Shown: piece by piece, positions 25,976 to 34,367 of the stretch
How the letters are laid out: each line of letters opens with the position of its first letter
Position numbering within the stretch: position 1 is the stretch's first letter
NCBI GenBank assembly: GCA_905196835.1
Contig: CAJJWN010000012.1
Coordinates: 1 to 64,000 of the forward strand
Length of the DNA stretch: 64,000 nt
Direction: 5' to 3'
DNA from: an uncultured Prevotella sp.
GTDB taxonomy: Bacteria > Bacteroidota > Bacteroidia > Bacteroidales > Bacteroidaceae
The notes under the pieces: generated by a model
Databases searched by the model: none
What the model was told of the DNA's origin: nothing
What the model saw: the letters and a program-made list of their open reading frames with translations, nothing else
Position numbers and translations under genes: made by a program

Positions 25976-26883
25976 TTCGGCACTTTCACCTTTATTTGGT
26001 CGAAGCCTTCGCCGTATACTCCGATTACGGAGCTTTGGCTTACGAAGGCGTTGGGGTCGATGGCTTTTATGAGGCGGAATATGGTGAGGCTCTCGCGGCG
26101 TTTTGCCAGTAGGCAGACTACCTTGGTGGGCTTGCCGCTGTACCATCCGTGACCGTCGAGTATCGTCAGGCTGTGGTCGGTGGTCTTGGCTATGGCGTTG
26201 GCTATTTCCTGGTATTTCTTGGAGAAGATGAAGAACTGGACTGACTGGCGCTGGAGGTTCATCACGTAGTCGAGCATGGAACACTCGATGAACATGGTGC
26301 AGAAGCCGAAGACTACTTTCTGGAGGCGTATCTCGACGGGGCCGAAGGTGTCGATGAAGAGGCAGCTGCCTATGATGCACACGTCGATGAGCAGGATTAC
26401 GCGGCCAAGGGATATGTTGCGGTATTTGTTTACGGCGGCGGCTATGATGTCGGTGCCGCCCGTGGAGCCGTTGTTGAGGAAGACTATGGCCAGGGCCGTG
26501 CCGGTCATCATACAGCCGATGACGAGCGACATGAAGTCGTTGCCCTCGCCGAGGAGCTTGTAGAACGTGCCGTCGGGCTGCACCACCACGTCCTGTGCCA
26601 CCTCCAAGAGGAAGGTGAGCACGAACGTGGCGTAGATGGTCTTCGTCAGGAAGCGCCAGCCGAGTATCTTCAGCGCGGCCACGATGAGCGCGGCGTTGAT
26701 GATGAAGAACGTGTACTGCACGGGGAACTCCGTGGCGTAGAACACCACGGCGCCTATTCCGGCGATGCCTCCCGTCACGATTTCGTATGGCAGGAGGAAC
26801 ACGGTGAAGCCGAACGTGTAGAGCATCAGGCCGAGCGTTATGTTCAGGTAGTCCTTCAGCTCGTTTTTGATTGTTGGGTTCAT
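25948..26883 (-). CDS. YitT family membrane protein (DUF2179 C-terminal domain)
   Basis: 311 aa from ATG 26883 (MNPTIKNELKDYLNIT); upstream in-frame codons lie in the octamer repeat. Five to six membrane helices (LGLMLYTFGFTVFLLPYEIVTGG, YTFFIINAALIVAAL and others) are followed by the cytosolic DUF2179 domain (DHSLTILDGHGWYSG, VVCLLAKRRESLTIFRLIKAIDPNAFVSQSSVIGVYGEGF). Transport substrate unknown. The terminal KMKNEK and stop come from the downstream repeat. Confidence 0.88.
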   Translation of the reverse strand: MNPTIKNELKDYLNITLGLMLYTFGFTVFLLPYEIVTGGIAGIGAVVFYATEFPVQYTFFIINAALIVAALKILGWRFLTKTIYATFVLTFLLEVAQDVVVQPDGTFYKLLGEGNDFMSLVIGCMMTGTALAIVFLNNGSTGGTDIIAAAVNKYRNISLGRVILLIDVCIIGSCLFIDTFGPVEIRLQKVVFGFCTMFIECSMLDYVMNLQRQSVQFFIFSKKYQEIANAIAKTTDHSLTILDGHGWYSGKPTKVVCLLAKRRESLTIFRLIKAIDPNAFVSQSSVIGVYGEGFDQIKVKVPKKLKMKNEK

Positions 26884-26974
26884 GGCATTTTTGCGGTTAT
26901 GAGGTTTTACGGTCTTGGGGTTATACGGTGACACTTGCAACCGTAAGACCGCATAACCCCATAACCGCAAAACC
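26884..26974. repeat. Inverted repeat of 8-bp words (GCGGTTAT/ACCGTAAG family)
   Basis: GCGGTTATGAGGTTTTACGGTC words, spacer GGTGACACTTGCAA, then CCGTAAGACCGCATAACCCCATAACC words, precisely filling the leuS-yitT gap. Confidence 0.8.
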
Positions 26975-29974
26975 TTACTTTACAACTATGTTCACAATCT
27001 TCTTGGGCACGATGATTACCTTGACGACGCTCTTGTCGCCGATGTACTTGGCCGAGCGTTCGTCGGCCATCACCGCGTCTTCAATCGTCTTGTTGTCCGC
27101 GTCGGCGGCGAACTGCATCTGGAAACGCGCCTTGCCGTTGAACGACACGGTCATCTGCACGGTCGATTCTACGAGATACTTCTCGTCGAACTCGGGCCAC
27201 TGTGCGTCGCATACCGTGCCGTCGTTGCCCAGGCGGTGCCACAGCTCTTCGGCTATGTGGGGCGCGAAGGGCGCGATTAGCTTCACAAGGTCGGTCAGCA
27301 CGCGGCGGTTGCGGCACTTCATCTGCGCCATCTCGCCAACGCATATCATGAAGGCGGCCACCGACGTGTTGTAGCTAAACGCCTCAATGTCCTGCGTCAC
27401 CTTCTTGATTAGCTTGTGCAGGCTCTTCAGCTCTTCCGGCGTCTGCTCGCCGTCAGTCAGCTCCTTCATGCCGTCCTTGTCGGTGTAGAGCGCCCAGAAC
27501 TTCTTGAGGAAGCGGTGGCAGCCGTCTATTCCGTTGGTGTCCCACGGCTTGCTCTGCTCCACGGGGCCGAGGAACATCTCGTACAGGCGCAGCGTGTCGG
27601 CACCGTAACGCTCTACAATCATGTCGGGGTTGACTACGTTGTACATCGACTTCGACATCTTCTCTATCGCCCAGCCGCACACGTACTTGCCGTCTTCCAG
27701 TATGAATTGGGCGTTAGCGTACTCCGGCCGCCATGCCTTGAAGGCGTCTATGTCGAGCACGTCGCCGTGCACTATGTTCACATCGACGTGTATTGGCGTG
27801 GTGTCATACAGGTCTTTCAGGCCGAGGGAGACGAACACGGGAGCTGCGTCGTGGTCGTCGTTGTTCACGCGGTACACAAAGTTGCTTCGTCCCTGTATCA
27901 TGCCTTGGTTGACGAGCTTCTTAAACGGCTCCTCCTCGCACGACACTCCGAGGTCGTGCAGAAACTTGTTCCAGAAGCGCGAGTAAATCAAGTGGCCCGT
28001 GGCGTGCTCCGTTCCGCCTACGTACAAATCGACATTGCGCCAGTACGCGTCGGCCTCGGGGCTTACAAGGGCTTGGTCGTCGTGCGGGTCCATGTACCTT
28101 AAATAGTACGCCGACGAGCCTGCGAAGCCCGGCATTGTGTTCAGCTCGAGGGGGAAGACGGTCACGTTGTCAACCAATGACTTGTCAACAACGCACTTGT
28201 TAGCCGTGTCCCACGCCCACTTCCTTGCGTGGCCGAGCGGCGGCTCGCCTGTCTCCGTGGGCTGGTATTTGTCGATTTCGGGCAGCTCCAGCGGCAGGCA
28301 GTCCTCCGGCAGCATGTATGGCTGGCCGTCCTTGTAGTACACGGGGAACGGCTCGCCCCAGTACCTCTGGCGCGAGAAGATGGCGTCGCGCAGGCGGTAG
28401 TTCACCTTCACGCGGCCGAGGCGGAGCTCCTGCACATACTTCTTTGTAGCGGCAATGGCCTCCTTGACGGTCATGCCGTTGAGGATTAATGGAGAATTGA
28501 GAGGTGAGAATTGAGAATTATGATTACCCTCGTTGCCTTTATGCTGGTTATCATAATTATCCATTCTCAATTTTCCATTCTCAATTAATTCTTTCCTTGG
28601 CGAGTTGCAAACTATTCCCTCTTTTGCGTCGAAGCTCTCCTCGCTTACGTCGCAGCCTTCGATGAGCGGACGGATTTCGAGGCCGAAGTGCTTGGCGAAG
28701 GCGTAGTCGCGCGAGTCATGCGCAGGCACGGCCATGATGGCTCCCGTGCCGTAACCGGCCAGCACGTAGTCTGAAATCCATATTGGAATGTCCTCGCCCG
28801 TGAACGGGTTTACGGCGTACGAGCCCGAGAATACGCCGCTCACCGAGCGGTCGCTGATGCGCTCGCGCTCGGTGCGCTTCTTCGTGCGCTCAAGGTAAGC
28901 GTCCACCTCGGCCTTCTGCCCGGGCGTGGTGACCTTCGCCACCAGCTCGCTCTCGGGCGCAAGCACCATGAACGTGACGCCGAAAATGGTGTCGGCGCGG
29001 GTGGTGAAGATGGTGAATTTAAGTGAAGAGTTAAGAGTGAAGAGTGAAGAATCATCTTGTCCTGTTGCATTTGAATTCTTCGTTCTTCGTTCTTCACTCT
29101 TAACTTCAAACTCTATTTCAGTACCCTCGGAGCGTCCTATCCAGTTGCGCTGTGTCTCCTTGAGCGAGTCGCTCCAGTCAACGGTGTCGAGGCCGTCGAG
29201 CAACCTTTGGGCGTATGCGCTGACGCGCAGGCACCACTGCATCATCTTCTTCTGCACAACGGGGTAGCCGCCGCGCACCGACAGGCCGTCTACCACCTCG
29301 TCGTTGGCGAGCACCGTGCCCAGCCCGGCGCACCAGTTAACCATCGTCTCGCCAAGGTAAGCCAGTCGCCAGTTCATCAGCGTCTGCCTCTTTTCCTGCT
29401 CTGTCATGGCGTTCCACTGGGCAGCCGTGAGCTTCAGCTCTTCCGAGCAGGCCGCGTCGAGGCCGTCGGTGCCGTGCTCGGCGAGGTGCTTTTCAAGCTC
29501 CTCTATTGGCCTGGCCTTCTGCAAGGCGTTGTCGTAGTATGAGTTGAACATCTTGATGAAGGCCCACTGAGTCCAGTGGTAATACCGTGGGTCGCACGTG
29601 CGCACCTCGCGGTCCCAGTCGAACGAGAAGCCGATTTTGTCAAGCTGCTCGCGGTAGTGGTTGATGTTGGCCTCGGTGGTTATGGCCGGGTGTTGGCCGG
29701 TCTGTATGGCGTACTGCTCGGCTGGCAGGCCGTAGGCGTCGTAGCCCATGGGGTTGAGCACGTTGAAGCCCTGCTGGCGCTTGTAGCGTGCGTATATGTC
29801 GGAGGCTATGTAGCCGAGCGGATGGCCCACGTGCAGGCCCGCCCCTGATGGGTAAGGGAACATGTTGAGCACGTAGAACTTCTGTTTCCGCGCGTCCTCG
29901 GTTACGTGGTAGGTCTTCTCCTCGGCCCACCTTTGCTGCCATCGTTTCTCGATTTCGTTGAAGTTGTATTCCAT
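26975..29974 (-). CDS. leuS: Leucyl-tRNA synthetase with two repeat-derived insertions
   Basis: Class Ia synthetase charging tRNA-Leu. HIGH-type motif [16 protein letters not shown] near residue 40; KMSKS motif [14 protein letters not shown] near 700; CP1 editing domain with [13 protein letters not shown] and [16 protein letters not shown]. At 999 aa it is about 60 residues longer than I recall for Bacteroidales homologues. The excess maps to two stretches encoded by palindromic repeats: [20 protein letters not shown] just before KFTIFTTR, and a segment from [16 protein letters not shown] to [12 protein letters not shown] between NSPRKEL and NGMTVKEAI. Both keep the frame and contain no stop, so the enzyme is presumably functional. 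Transcribed from the box at 30018-30025. Confidence 0.95.
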   Translation of the reverse strand: MEYNFNEIEKRWQQRWAEEKTYHVTEDARKQKFYVLNMFPYPSGAGLHVGHPLGYIASDIYARYKRQQGFNVLNPMGYDAYGLPAEQYAIQTGQHPAITTEANINHYREQLDKIGFSFDWDREVRTCDPRYYHWTQWAFIKMFNSYYDNALQKARPIEELEKHLAEHGTDGLDAACSEELKLTAAQWNAMTEQEKRQTLMNWRLAYLGETMVNWCAGLGTVLANDEVVDGLSVRGGYPVVQKKMMQWCLRVSAYAQRLLDGLDTVDWSDSLKETQRNWIGRSEGTEIEFEVKSEERRTKNSNATGQDDSSLFTLNSSLKFTIFTTRADTIFGVTFMVLAPESELVAKVTTPGQKAEVDAYLERTKKRTERERISDRSVSGVFSGSYAVNPFTGEDIPIWISDYVLAGYGTGAIMAVPAHDSRDYAFAKHFGLEIRPLIEGCDVSEESFDAKEGIVCNSPRKELIENGKLRMDNYDNQHKGNEGNHNSQFSPLNSPLILNGMTVKEAIAATKKYVQELRLGRVKVNYRLRDAIFSRQRYWGEPFPVYYKDGQPYMLPEDCLPLELPEIDKYQPTETGEPPLGHARKWAWDTANKCVVDKSLVDNVTVFPLELNTMPGFAGSSAYYLRYMDPHDDQALVSPEADAYWRNVDLYVGGTEHATGHLIYSRFWNKFLHDLGVSCEEEPFKKLVNQGMIQGRSNFVYRVNNDDHDAAPVFVSLGLKDLYDTTPIHVDVNIVHGDVLDIDAFKAWRPEYANAQFILEDGKYVCGWAIEKMSKSMYNVVNPDMIVERYGADTLRLYEMFLGPVEQSKPWDTNGIDGCHRFLKKFWALYTDKDGMKELTDGEQTPEELKSLHKLIKKVTQDIEAFSYNTSVAAFMICVGEMAQMKCRNRRVLTDLVKLIAPFAPHIAEELWHRLGNDGTVCDAQWPEFDEKYLVESTVQMTVSFNGKARFQMQFAADADNKTIEDAVMADERSAKYIGDKSVVKVIIVPKKIVNIVVK
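28485..28590. repeat. Palindromic repeat inserted in frame in leuS (copy 1)
   Basis: Arms of GAGAATTGAGAGGTGAGAAT words (28491-28526) and inverted CATTCTCAATTTTCCATTCTC words (about 28551-28587) around a 24-base spacer. Same architecture as the intergenic elements. Adds about 36 residues. Confidence 0.8.
29019..29108. repeat. Palindromic repeat inserted in frame in leuS (copy 2)
   Basis: AAGTGAAGAGTTAAGAGTGA words (29021-29052) and inverted TTCTTCGTTCTTCACTCTTA words (29075-29106). About 90 bp, 30 codons, inside the editing-domain region. Confidence 0.8.
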
Positions 29975-30017
29975 TGCTTCTTATCTTGTTTTTGTTTGTA
30001 TGCAATAATCCAAGATG

Positions 30018-30025
30018 CAAAGATA
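30018..30025 (-). promoter_or_regulatory. -7 promoter box for leuS
   Basis: TATCTTTG on the minus strand, 44 bases from the leuS ATG. A perfect TAnnTTTG. Confidence 0.65.
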
Positions 30026-30027
30026 CA

Positions 30028-30140
30028 AAAAAAGGTGGGAAAGTGAGAAGGTGAGAGGGTGAGAAAAGCAAAAATAAGGTGAGAATGTGGTTTTTCCACC
30101 TCCTCACCTTCTCACTTTCTCACTTTCTCACCTCCTCACC
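30028..30140. repeat. Inverted repeat of 8-bp words (GTGAGAAG family)
   Basis: GTGGGAAAGTGAGAAGGTGA words, spacer AAAAGCAAAAATAAG, then CCACCTCCTCACCTTCTCAC words. It lies between the leuS promoter and the smalltalk gene. Confidence 0.8.
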
Positions 30141-30141
30141 T

Positions 30142-30246
30142 TTATAACATCGCCGCGTTCACTCCGAACACTCCGAGTATTGCGGTAGCCACGGCCGCGA
30201 TGATTTTCAAGATTATTGATACTGTATTCTTTCCTTTGTTGCTCAT
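30142..30246 (-). CDS. Smalltalk protein (34-aa small hydrophobic protein)
   Basis: ATG at 30246, stop TAA at 30142. The protein begins MSNKGKNTVSIILKII and ends GVFGVNAAML: a short charged N-terminus and one hydrophobic helix. It matches what I know of the smalltalk protein family, tiny genes found just downstream of HU-type DNA-binding genes in Bacteroidales; here it is 130 bp downstream of one on the same strand. Function unknown. It is below usual gene-calling length cut-offs. Confidence 0.75.
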   Translation of the reverse strand: MSNKGKNTVSIILKIIAAVATAILGVFGVNAAML

Positions 30247-30249
30247 AGT

Positions 30250-30376
30250 TTTAAGTTGATTGTTTTTAAGTTGATTGTTTTGGAGTTCTGGGAGAGCTGG
30301 GAACTCTGGGAGAGGTTGTCCCTGTTTCCGGCTCTCCCAGTCCTCCTCCCTCGGGAGGGTTGGGGAGGGGCTTTTC
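30250..30376. repeat. Composite repeat: TTTTAAGTTGATTG direct repeat, CTGGGAGAG words, C/G-rich block
   Basis: A direct repeat of TTTTAAGTTGATTGTTTT is followed by CTGGGAGAGCTGGGAACTC and an inverted CTCCCAGTCCTCC, then CCTCGGGAGGGTTGGGGAGG. It ends at the HU stop codon. Confidence 0.6.
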
Positions 30377-30826
30377 TTACGCTCCCTCTTCCGTCCCTTC
30401 GAGGGCCACGCCGATGGCGTTCTTGGGCAGCTCCTGCACCTTGCAGCCGGTCAAGAGGGCGCGCACGCGGGTCTTGTCCTTCTCGATTTTCGTCTCGGGC
30501 TGGAAGAGCACGTGTACCGACTTGACGTTCTGCCCGGCGGTAAAGTCGTCGATGGTGGCCGCGGGCTTGGTTGACATGCCTATTTTGAACGTGCCGAGGC
30601 GGTTGAGCTTCACGCGGTGCGACATTTGCAGGTGCTTCTGCATGGTCTCCACCAGTTCGCTGAGCACGGCCACTATGTCGGCCCACTTTACGGTGCAGTT
30701 GGCCTGCATCTCCTCGGCCAGGTCGTCGATGTCTACTGTTCCCGTGTGTACGGCGCGTGCATACCATTCGCCCTGGTGGTTGGAGTTGCGCCTGTTGTCC
30801 TGATAAAGTTTGTAAAATACTGCCAT
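30377..30826 (-). CDS. HU-like DNA-binding protein (TIGR01201 type)
   Basis: 149 aa from ATG 30826 (MAVFYKLYQDNRRNSN). DNABII fold with the Bacteroidetes N-terminal extension: DIDDLAEEMQANCTVKWADIVAVLSELV, then LNRLGTFKIGMSTKPA, where HU proteins have GFGxF, and a long C-terminal tail ending LEGTEEGA. Bends or coats DNA as a nucleoid protein; these paralogues are numerous in Bacteroidales. Upstream are an AAACAACAAACAA-rich leader of about 70 bases and the box at 30900-30907. Confidence 0.88.
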   Translation of the reverse strand: MAVFYKLYQDNRRNSNHQGEWYARAVHTGTVDIDDLAEEMQANCTVKWADIVAVLSELVETMQKHLQMSHRVKLNRLGTFKIGMSTKPAATIDDFTAGQNVKSVHVLFQPETKIEKDKTRVRALLTGCKVQELPKNAIGVALEGTEEGA

Positions 30827-30899
30827 AGTTCTGAAAGTTTTTAAGTTTGTTTGTTGTTTGAAAATTGTTTGTTGTTTTGCTTGATGCATCTTGCGTCGG

Positions 30900-30907
30900 C
30901 AAAGGTA
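30900..30907 (-). promoter_or_regulatory. -7 promoter box for the HU gene
   Basis: TACCTTTG on the minus strand (TAnnTTTG). It gives the HU mRNA a leader of about 65 bases. Confidence 0.6.
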
Positions 30908-30959
30908 CGGCGGAAAACGCATCCGGCCAAGCCTCTGCACTATACATCGTAAGAGTGGA

Positions 30960-31140
30960 ACGCATGACATTTCGCAACCCGTTGGCTGCCAGCGTGTTGC
31001 GTCCGCGCCGCCGGGAGACGGCTCCCTGCCCCGCCGTTTGCCGCCTTATGCGCCGCCGGAGGCCGCAAACTGCGGGGTGAAAGGCGGCCTTCGGTAACGC
31101 GCTGGCTGTCAGGGCGTTGCGCGGCCGGTTTTCGGGCTGG
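30960..31140. repeat. GC-rich dispersed repeat (CGCTGGCTGTCAGGGCGTTGCG)
   Basis: Two related copies of AACGCGCTGGCTGTCAGGG (about 30976 and 31097) with AAAGGCGGCCTTCGG nearby; the same unit is at 63906-63930 and, inverted, at 3463-3482. No gene is supportable in 30910-31230. Confidence 0.55.
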
Positions 31141-31230
31141 CTGTGCGGAGCGCAAGGCTCGTTCACGTTTTTTAGCAAAACGGGGTGTAAAGTATATAGC
31201 GTTGTGAACTTATTGTGCACAGAATAGCCG

Positions 31231-31238
31231 TAACTTTG
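31231..31238 (+). promoter_or_regulatory. -7 promoter box for the 31.3-kb orphan gene
   Basis: TAACTTTG (TAnnTTTG), 53 bases upstream of the first ATG. Confidence 0.6.
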
Positions 31239-31290
31239 CAGCCGATTGTTTTTCAAGTAACATGTTTAACCAACCTGACAATTTAAGAAA

Positions 31291-31734
31291 ATGACAATGA
31301 CTATTGAGATGAACACACGCACGGGGCACTTGACAGAGTATGCACAGACGCTTACGCGCGAGCAGCGCGCCGAGGCGAGGAAGAAGCTTGCGGCGCAGTT
31401 CGCCGACCTGATGGAACGCTCGCCTGCGGAGAACATTTACTGGATGGAGACGGTGACCGACCTTATGGACCTTTCGCACGAGGTGTACCTTACCGAGAGT
31501 ATGCTCGACGCCGACGGCCGCCCCTTCGGCTTCATGCGCATAGTGAAGCGCGCCTGCGCCGTGCTGCACGTGCCTCTGCCGGCCAACCCCTACTCCATGG
31601 CCTTCAACGCGCGCAACCGCAGGGGCGTGCGCCAGACGTCGATGTTCAGCCGCTACTGCTGGCAGATGTACTCAAAGGGTAAGGCTAACCCGCTCGACGG
31701 CATGATACAGCGCATGGGGGAAATGGGAAATTAA
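31291..31734 (+). CDS. Conserved-looking protein of unknown function, 147 aa
   Basis: No family recognised. The N-terminal half is strongly helical and charged (LTREQRAEARKKLAAQFADLME). The C-terminal half has FGFMRIVKRACAVLHVPLPANPYSMAFNARNRRGVRQTSMFSRYCWQMY, which is basic and aromatic and could bind nucleic acid. Three in-frame ATGs (31291, 31297, 31309) are possible starts. GC content and codon use match the core genome and it has its own promoter, so it is likely a real native gene. Its stop TAA is provided by the downstream repeat. Confidence 0.7.
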   Translation: MTMTIEMNTRTGHLTEYAQTLTREQRAEARKKLAAQFADLMERSPAENIYWMETVTDLMDLSHEVYLTESMLDADGRPFGFMRIVKRACAVLHVPLPANPYSMAFNARNRRGVRQTSMFSRYCWQMYSKGKANPLDGMIQRMGEMGN

Positions 31735-31847
31735 CAATTAAAAATTAACAATTAAAAATTAAGAGTTAAGAAAATATGCCTTGCCGGATGTCGGCCACAA
31801 AGGTATTTTTCTTAACTCTTAATTTTTAATTTTTAATTGTTAATTCA
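31733..31847. repeat. Inverted repeat of 7-bp words (AATTAAC/AGTTAAG family)
   Basis: AATTAACAATTAAAAATTAAC words ending AAGAAAATATGCCTTGCCGGATG, right arm GGTATTTTTCTTAACTC then TTTTTAATTGTTAATTC. It contains the stop codons of both convergent neighbours. Confidence 0.8.
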
Positions 31848-32656
31848 CCCGTAATCGCCTCCGGCGGAATGCCGAGCTTGGAGAAGGCGAACATCTTTTT
31901 GCCCAAGTCTTTCAGCGAAGCGCCAATGTGGTAGACGTCGGCACCGTCGATGATGATGAAGCGGTCGTGCACGCCGGAGCACGTGCCCACTTCTATGGGC
32001 GGGTACTGGCTGTTGTGCCTGTCTGTGTCGAGGCGCAGCTGCGGGCTTATGCGCTGAGTGTACACCGCCGCCGTTACACCGCCGCACCGCTTGGTGAGCA
32101 TCGCCAGCACGGAGTCGTCCACGTAGTTGTCTATGAGCACGATTGATTTCCTGGCCGAGCGTATCAGGTCAGCGGCGAACTTGTATGCGTCGAATATCTG
32201 TCCGTCGTAGAACACGCCCTCCACCGGCGGCAGCGACGTGCGCACGAAGAAGTCAATCTTCCTTGAATGCTCGGCCACGGTGTGCTCAAGCTCGGTAAGG
32301 CGGCGGTTTACCGAGTAGCCGCGCAGCAGGTATTCCTTCAATACTTTGTTGGCCCATTGGCGAAACTGCGTGCCCCTGACAGACCTAACTCTGTAGCCTA
32401 CTGATATTATTACGTCAAGGTTGTAATACTTCACGCGGTAATTCTTTCCGTCGGCGGCAGTTGTAAAGCATTCCTTGACAACTTACGCGCGTTCCAGTTC
32501 GTTCTCTTTGAAGATGTTGTTAGTGTGCAGGCTTACGTTCTGTTTGGTAGTTTGAAACAGTTGCGCCATTTGCGCCTGCGTCAGCCATACCGTTTCGTCG
32601 TCGAGCCTCACCTCGCTGTCGGGCTGGTACAGTATTATCTCCCCTTGGTTTTCCAT
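31826..32656 (-). pseudogene. RhuM-family protein interrupted by a nonsense codon
   Basis: From ATG 32656 the frame reads MENQGEIILYQPDSEVRLDD, then TVWLTQAQMAQLFQTTKQNVS (the RhuM DNA-binding start). It meets TAA at 32483-32485 (codon 58) and continues in the same frame as VVKECFTTAADGKNYRVKYYNLDVIISVGYRV, which is the family core. One base change explains the lesion. The C-terminal half includes HTVAEHSRKIDFFVRTSLPPVEG and a region DRFIIIDGADVYHIGASLKDLGK. A shorter ORF starting at 32434 (202 aa) could still be made. Terminal TIKN and stop come from the repeat. Confidence 0.75.
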
Positions 32657-32736
32657 GGATGTATGTCAAGTTGTTTACTCTTGCAAAAGTAACTCCAATT
32701 TTTCATTTTTCATTTTTCATTATTCATTTTTTAAGT

Positions 32737-32744
32737 TATCTTTG
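32737..32744 (+). promoter_or_regulatory. -7 promoter box for the SGNH gene
   Basis: TATCTTTG, 26 bases before ATG 32770. The ATG at 32749 would be almost at the transcript start, which favours 32770. It is preceded by a TTTTTCATTTTTCATT 7-mer repeat (32698-32730). Confidence 0.6.
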
Positions 32745-32769
32745 CACCATGTACAAACAGCAATCACAC

Positions 32770-33426
32770 ATGGGAAACAAGTTAACCGCAATCCTGCTGG
32801 CCGCCCTCCTGCCGCTGCTCGCCGGGGCGCAGACAGTCAAGGTGGCCTGCGTGGGCAACAGCATAACCGAAGGCTACGCCCTGGCCCACCCCGAGACCGA
32901 GAGCTACCCCGCCGTGCTGCAACAGATGCTGGGGCAAGGCTACGAGGTGGGCAACTTCGGCATGTCGGGACACACGCTGATGAACAAAGGCAACAAGCCT
33001 TACATGGCCACGCAGCGTTACAAGGACGCGCTGGCCTTCAGTCCCGACATAGTGACCATAATGCTGGGCACCAACGACACCAAGCCTGTGAACTGGGCGC
33101 ACCGCGACGGCTTCGAGCGTGACCTGCGCACCATGGTGGCCGCCTTCCAGGCCCTGCCCTCGCGCCCCAAGGTCTGCCTCTGCCTGCCCGTGCCCGCGCC
33201 AAGCGGACAATGGGGCATCAACGACAGCATAATCACCCACGGCGTCATCCCCGTAATACGCCGGGTGGCCGCCGACCTGAGCCTGACTCTAATCGACCTT
33301 AACGCGGCCATGCGCCCCTACCCCGAATATTACACCGACGGCGTACACCCCGACAAGCGCGGGGCGCGCGTCATTGCGGCCTGCATACGCAAGGCGATTG
33401 AGGAATTAAAAATTAAAAATGAATAG
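32770..33426 (+). CDS. SGNH/GDSL-family lipase/acylhydrolase, secreted
   Basis: 218 aa. Signal peptide NKLTAILLAALLPLLAGA. Block I VACVGNSITEGY (Ser in the GNSI form common to carbohydrate esterases), block III IMLGTNDTKP, block V TDGVHPDKRG with the catalytic Asp and His. Probably deacetylates a glycan or small ester in the periplasm. The tail KIKNE is repeat-derived. The stop codon TAG straddles the left end of the transposon: its last base is the first base of the inserted element, which changed the original TAA to TAG. Confidence 0.88.
   Translation: MGNKLTAILLAALLPLLAGAQTVKVACVGNSITEGYALAHPETESYPAVLQQMLGQGYEVGNFGMSGHTLMNKGNKPYMATQRYKDALAFSPDIVTIMLGTNDTKPVNWAHRDGFERDLRTMVAAFQALPSRPKVCLCLPVPAPSGQWGINDSIITHGVIPVIRRVAADLSLTLIDLNAAMRPYPEYYTDGVHPDKRGARVIAACIRKAIEELKIKNE
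33418..33425. repeat. Target-site duplication, left copy
   Basis: AATGAATA, repeated exactly at 36747-36754. Eight bases is the duplication length known for IS1595-family elements. Confidence 0.85.
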
Positions 33427-33514
33427 GTAATTATATACTTAATTGCACAACTATCCTTACCATGATTTTTTCATGGTATAAGCAAATATATGAAAATCGT
33501 ATTAAAAGTCCAAA

Positions 33515-34000
33515 TCAATATTGTTCGGCATGAATTGTATCTGGTTTAGTTTCTGTATTAACCTTTTCGATTTTTGCACTCCCATTACCACCAAAAGTGA
33601 ACGTGTATTGTGTATCCGAAAATTTCAAAATGAAAAGTAATCCGCACAACAAAATCATAAAGACAAAAGCTCCAATTACGCTTTGTATTGTACCATGTAA
33701 ATAAGATTTAAGCGTAGAGCAAGGTCTTATTGGCTCTATGGCCTTTCGGATTAACTCTAAATGATTTTTATTCATATTGTCTTCAACATCTTTTTTTGAC
33801 TCTTCCAAAGAATTGTCTAAAAAAGTTTGAAGAATACATGAAGCTATAAATTTATATTTATCAAGACTACATTGACTACTGCTTATTATATTAAACGGCT
33901 TTAAGTCATCCTCTGTTGGTTCCTCATTATTATGCTCATTTTTATAACTGGTGATAAACTCAATTTTATCTTCTATAAAGAGCATAAGCAATATGACCAA
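33515..34000 (-). CDS. Transposon passenger: single-helix membrane protein of unknown function
   Basis: 161 aa, AT-rich. The N-terminal 100 residues are soluble and charged (HNNEEPTEDDLKPFNIISSS, ASCILQTFLDNSLEESKKDVED). One strong transmembrane helix lies near 110-130 (VIGAFVFMILLCGLLFILKF), then a short tail TFTFGGNGSAKIEKV. The start is uncertain, since ATG 34000 is the first available. It is downstream of the 73-aa gene on the same strand and probably co-transcribed from the box at 34285. No family recognised. Confidence 0.6.
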   Translation of the reverse strand: MVILLMLFIEDKIEFITSYKNEHNNEEPTEDDLKPFNIISSSQCSLDKYKFIASCILQTFLDNSLEESKKDVEDNMNKNHLELIRKAIEPIRPCSTLKSYLHGTIQSVIGAFVFMILLCGLLFILKFSDTQYTFTFGGNGSAKIEKVNTETKPDTIHAEQY

Positions 34001-34041
34001 TAATGTCAGCCTTATCTTCTACGAGCTGTGAATATATGTAA

Positions 34042-34263
34042 TTATAATTTCTTGGCATGAATATTTAAAGCTTTTCCAAAAGAGTCCTTTATTTGTTTTG
34101 CCGATATATTCCGTGTACATACCTTTCCCATAACAGAAACAGAAACATTGAAAGTTTCTTGTGGAGTAACAGACTTACCAATAGCACAAAACGTTTTATT
34201 CTTATTTTGTGAAATAGTGCGTTTATTAGCTCTTATAACCGTATCTATTGATATTCTACACAT
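34042..34263 (-). CDS. Transposon passenger: small basic protein of unknown function
   Basis: 73 aa from ATG 34263 (MCRISIDTVIRANKRTISQN); an upstream ATG at 34287 lies inside the -7 box and is rejected. Very basic, with TFNVSVSVMGKVCTRNISAKQI in the middle. It is first in the minus-strand unit, with a perfect promoter box 22 bases before its start, and diverges from the leader RNA. No family recognised; with its neighbour it could form a two-gene module. Confidence 0.55.
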   Translation of the reverse strand: MCRISIDTVIRANKRTISQNKNKTFCAIGKSVTPQETFNVSVSVMGKVCTRNISAKQIKDSFGKALNIHAKKL

Positions 34264-34284
34264 ACTCAATCTTCTTTTGGTTTG

Positions 34285-34292
34285 CAAATATA
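34285..34292 (-). promoter_or_regulatory. -7 promoter box, minus-strand passenger unit
   Basis: TATATTTG on the minus strand. Together with 34357-34364 it forms a divergent promoter pair at the centre of the transposon cargo. Confidence 0.6.
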
Positions 34293-34356
34293 CAAATAAA
34301 AATCATAAGCACACATTTTTCAGCGCGGAATTAGTTATTTTTACAGAAATAACTAC

Positions 34357-34364
34357 TATCTTTG
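34357..34364 (+). promoter_or_regulatory. -7 promoter box for the pseudoknotted leader RNA
   Basis: TATCTTTG, directly before the first hairpin of the structured leader (34368), so the hairpin would be at or very near the RNA 5-prime end. Confidence 0.65.
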
Positions 34365-34367
34365 CAA

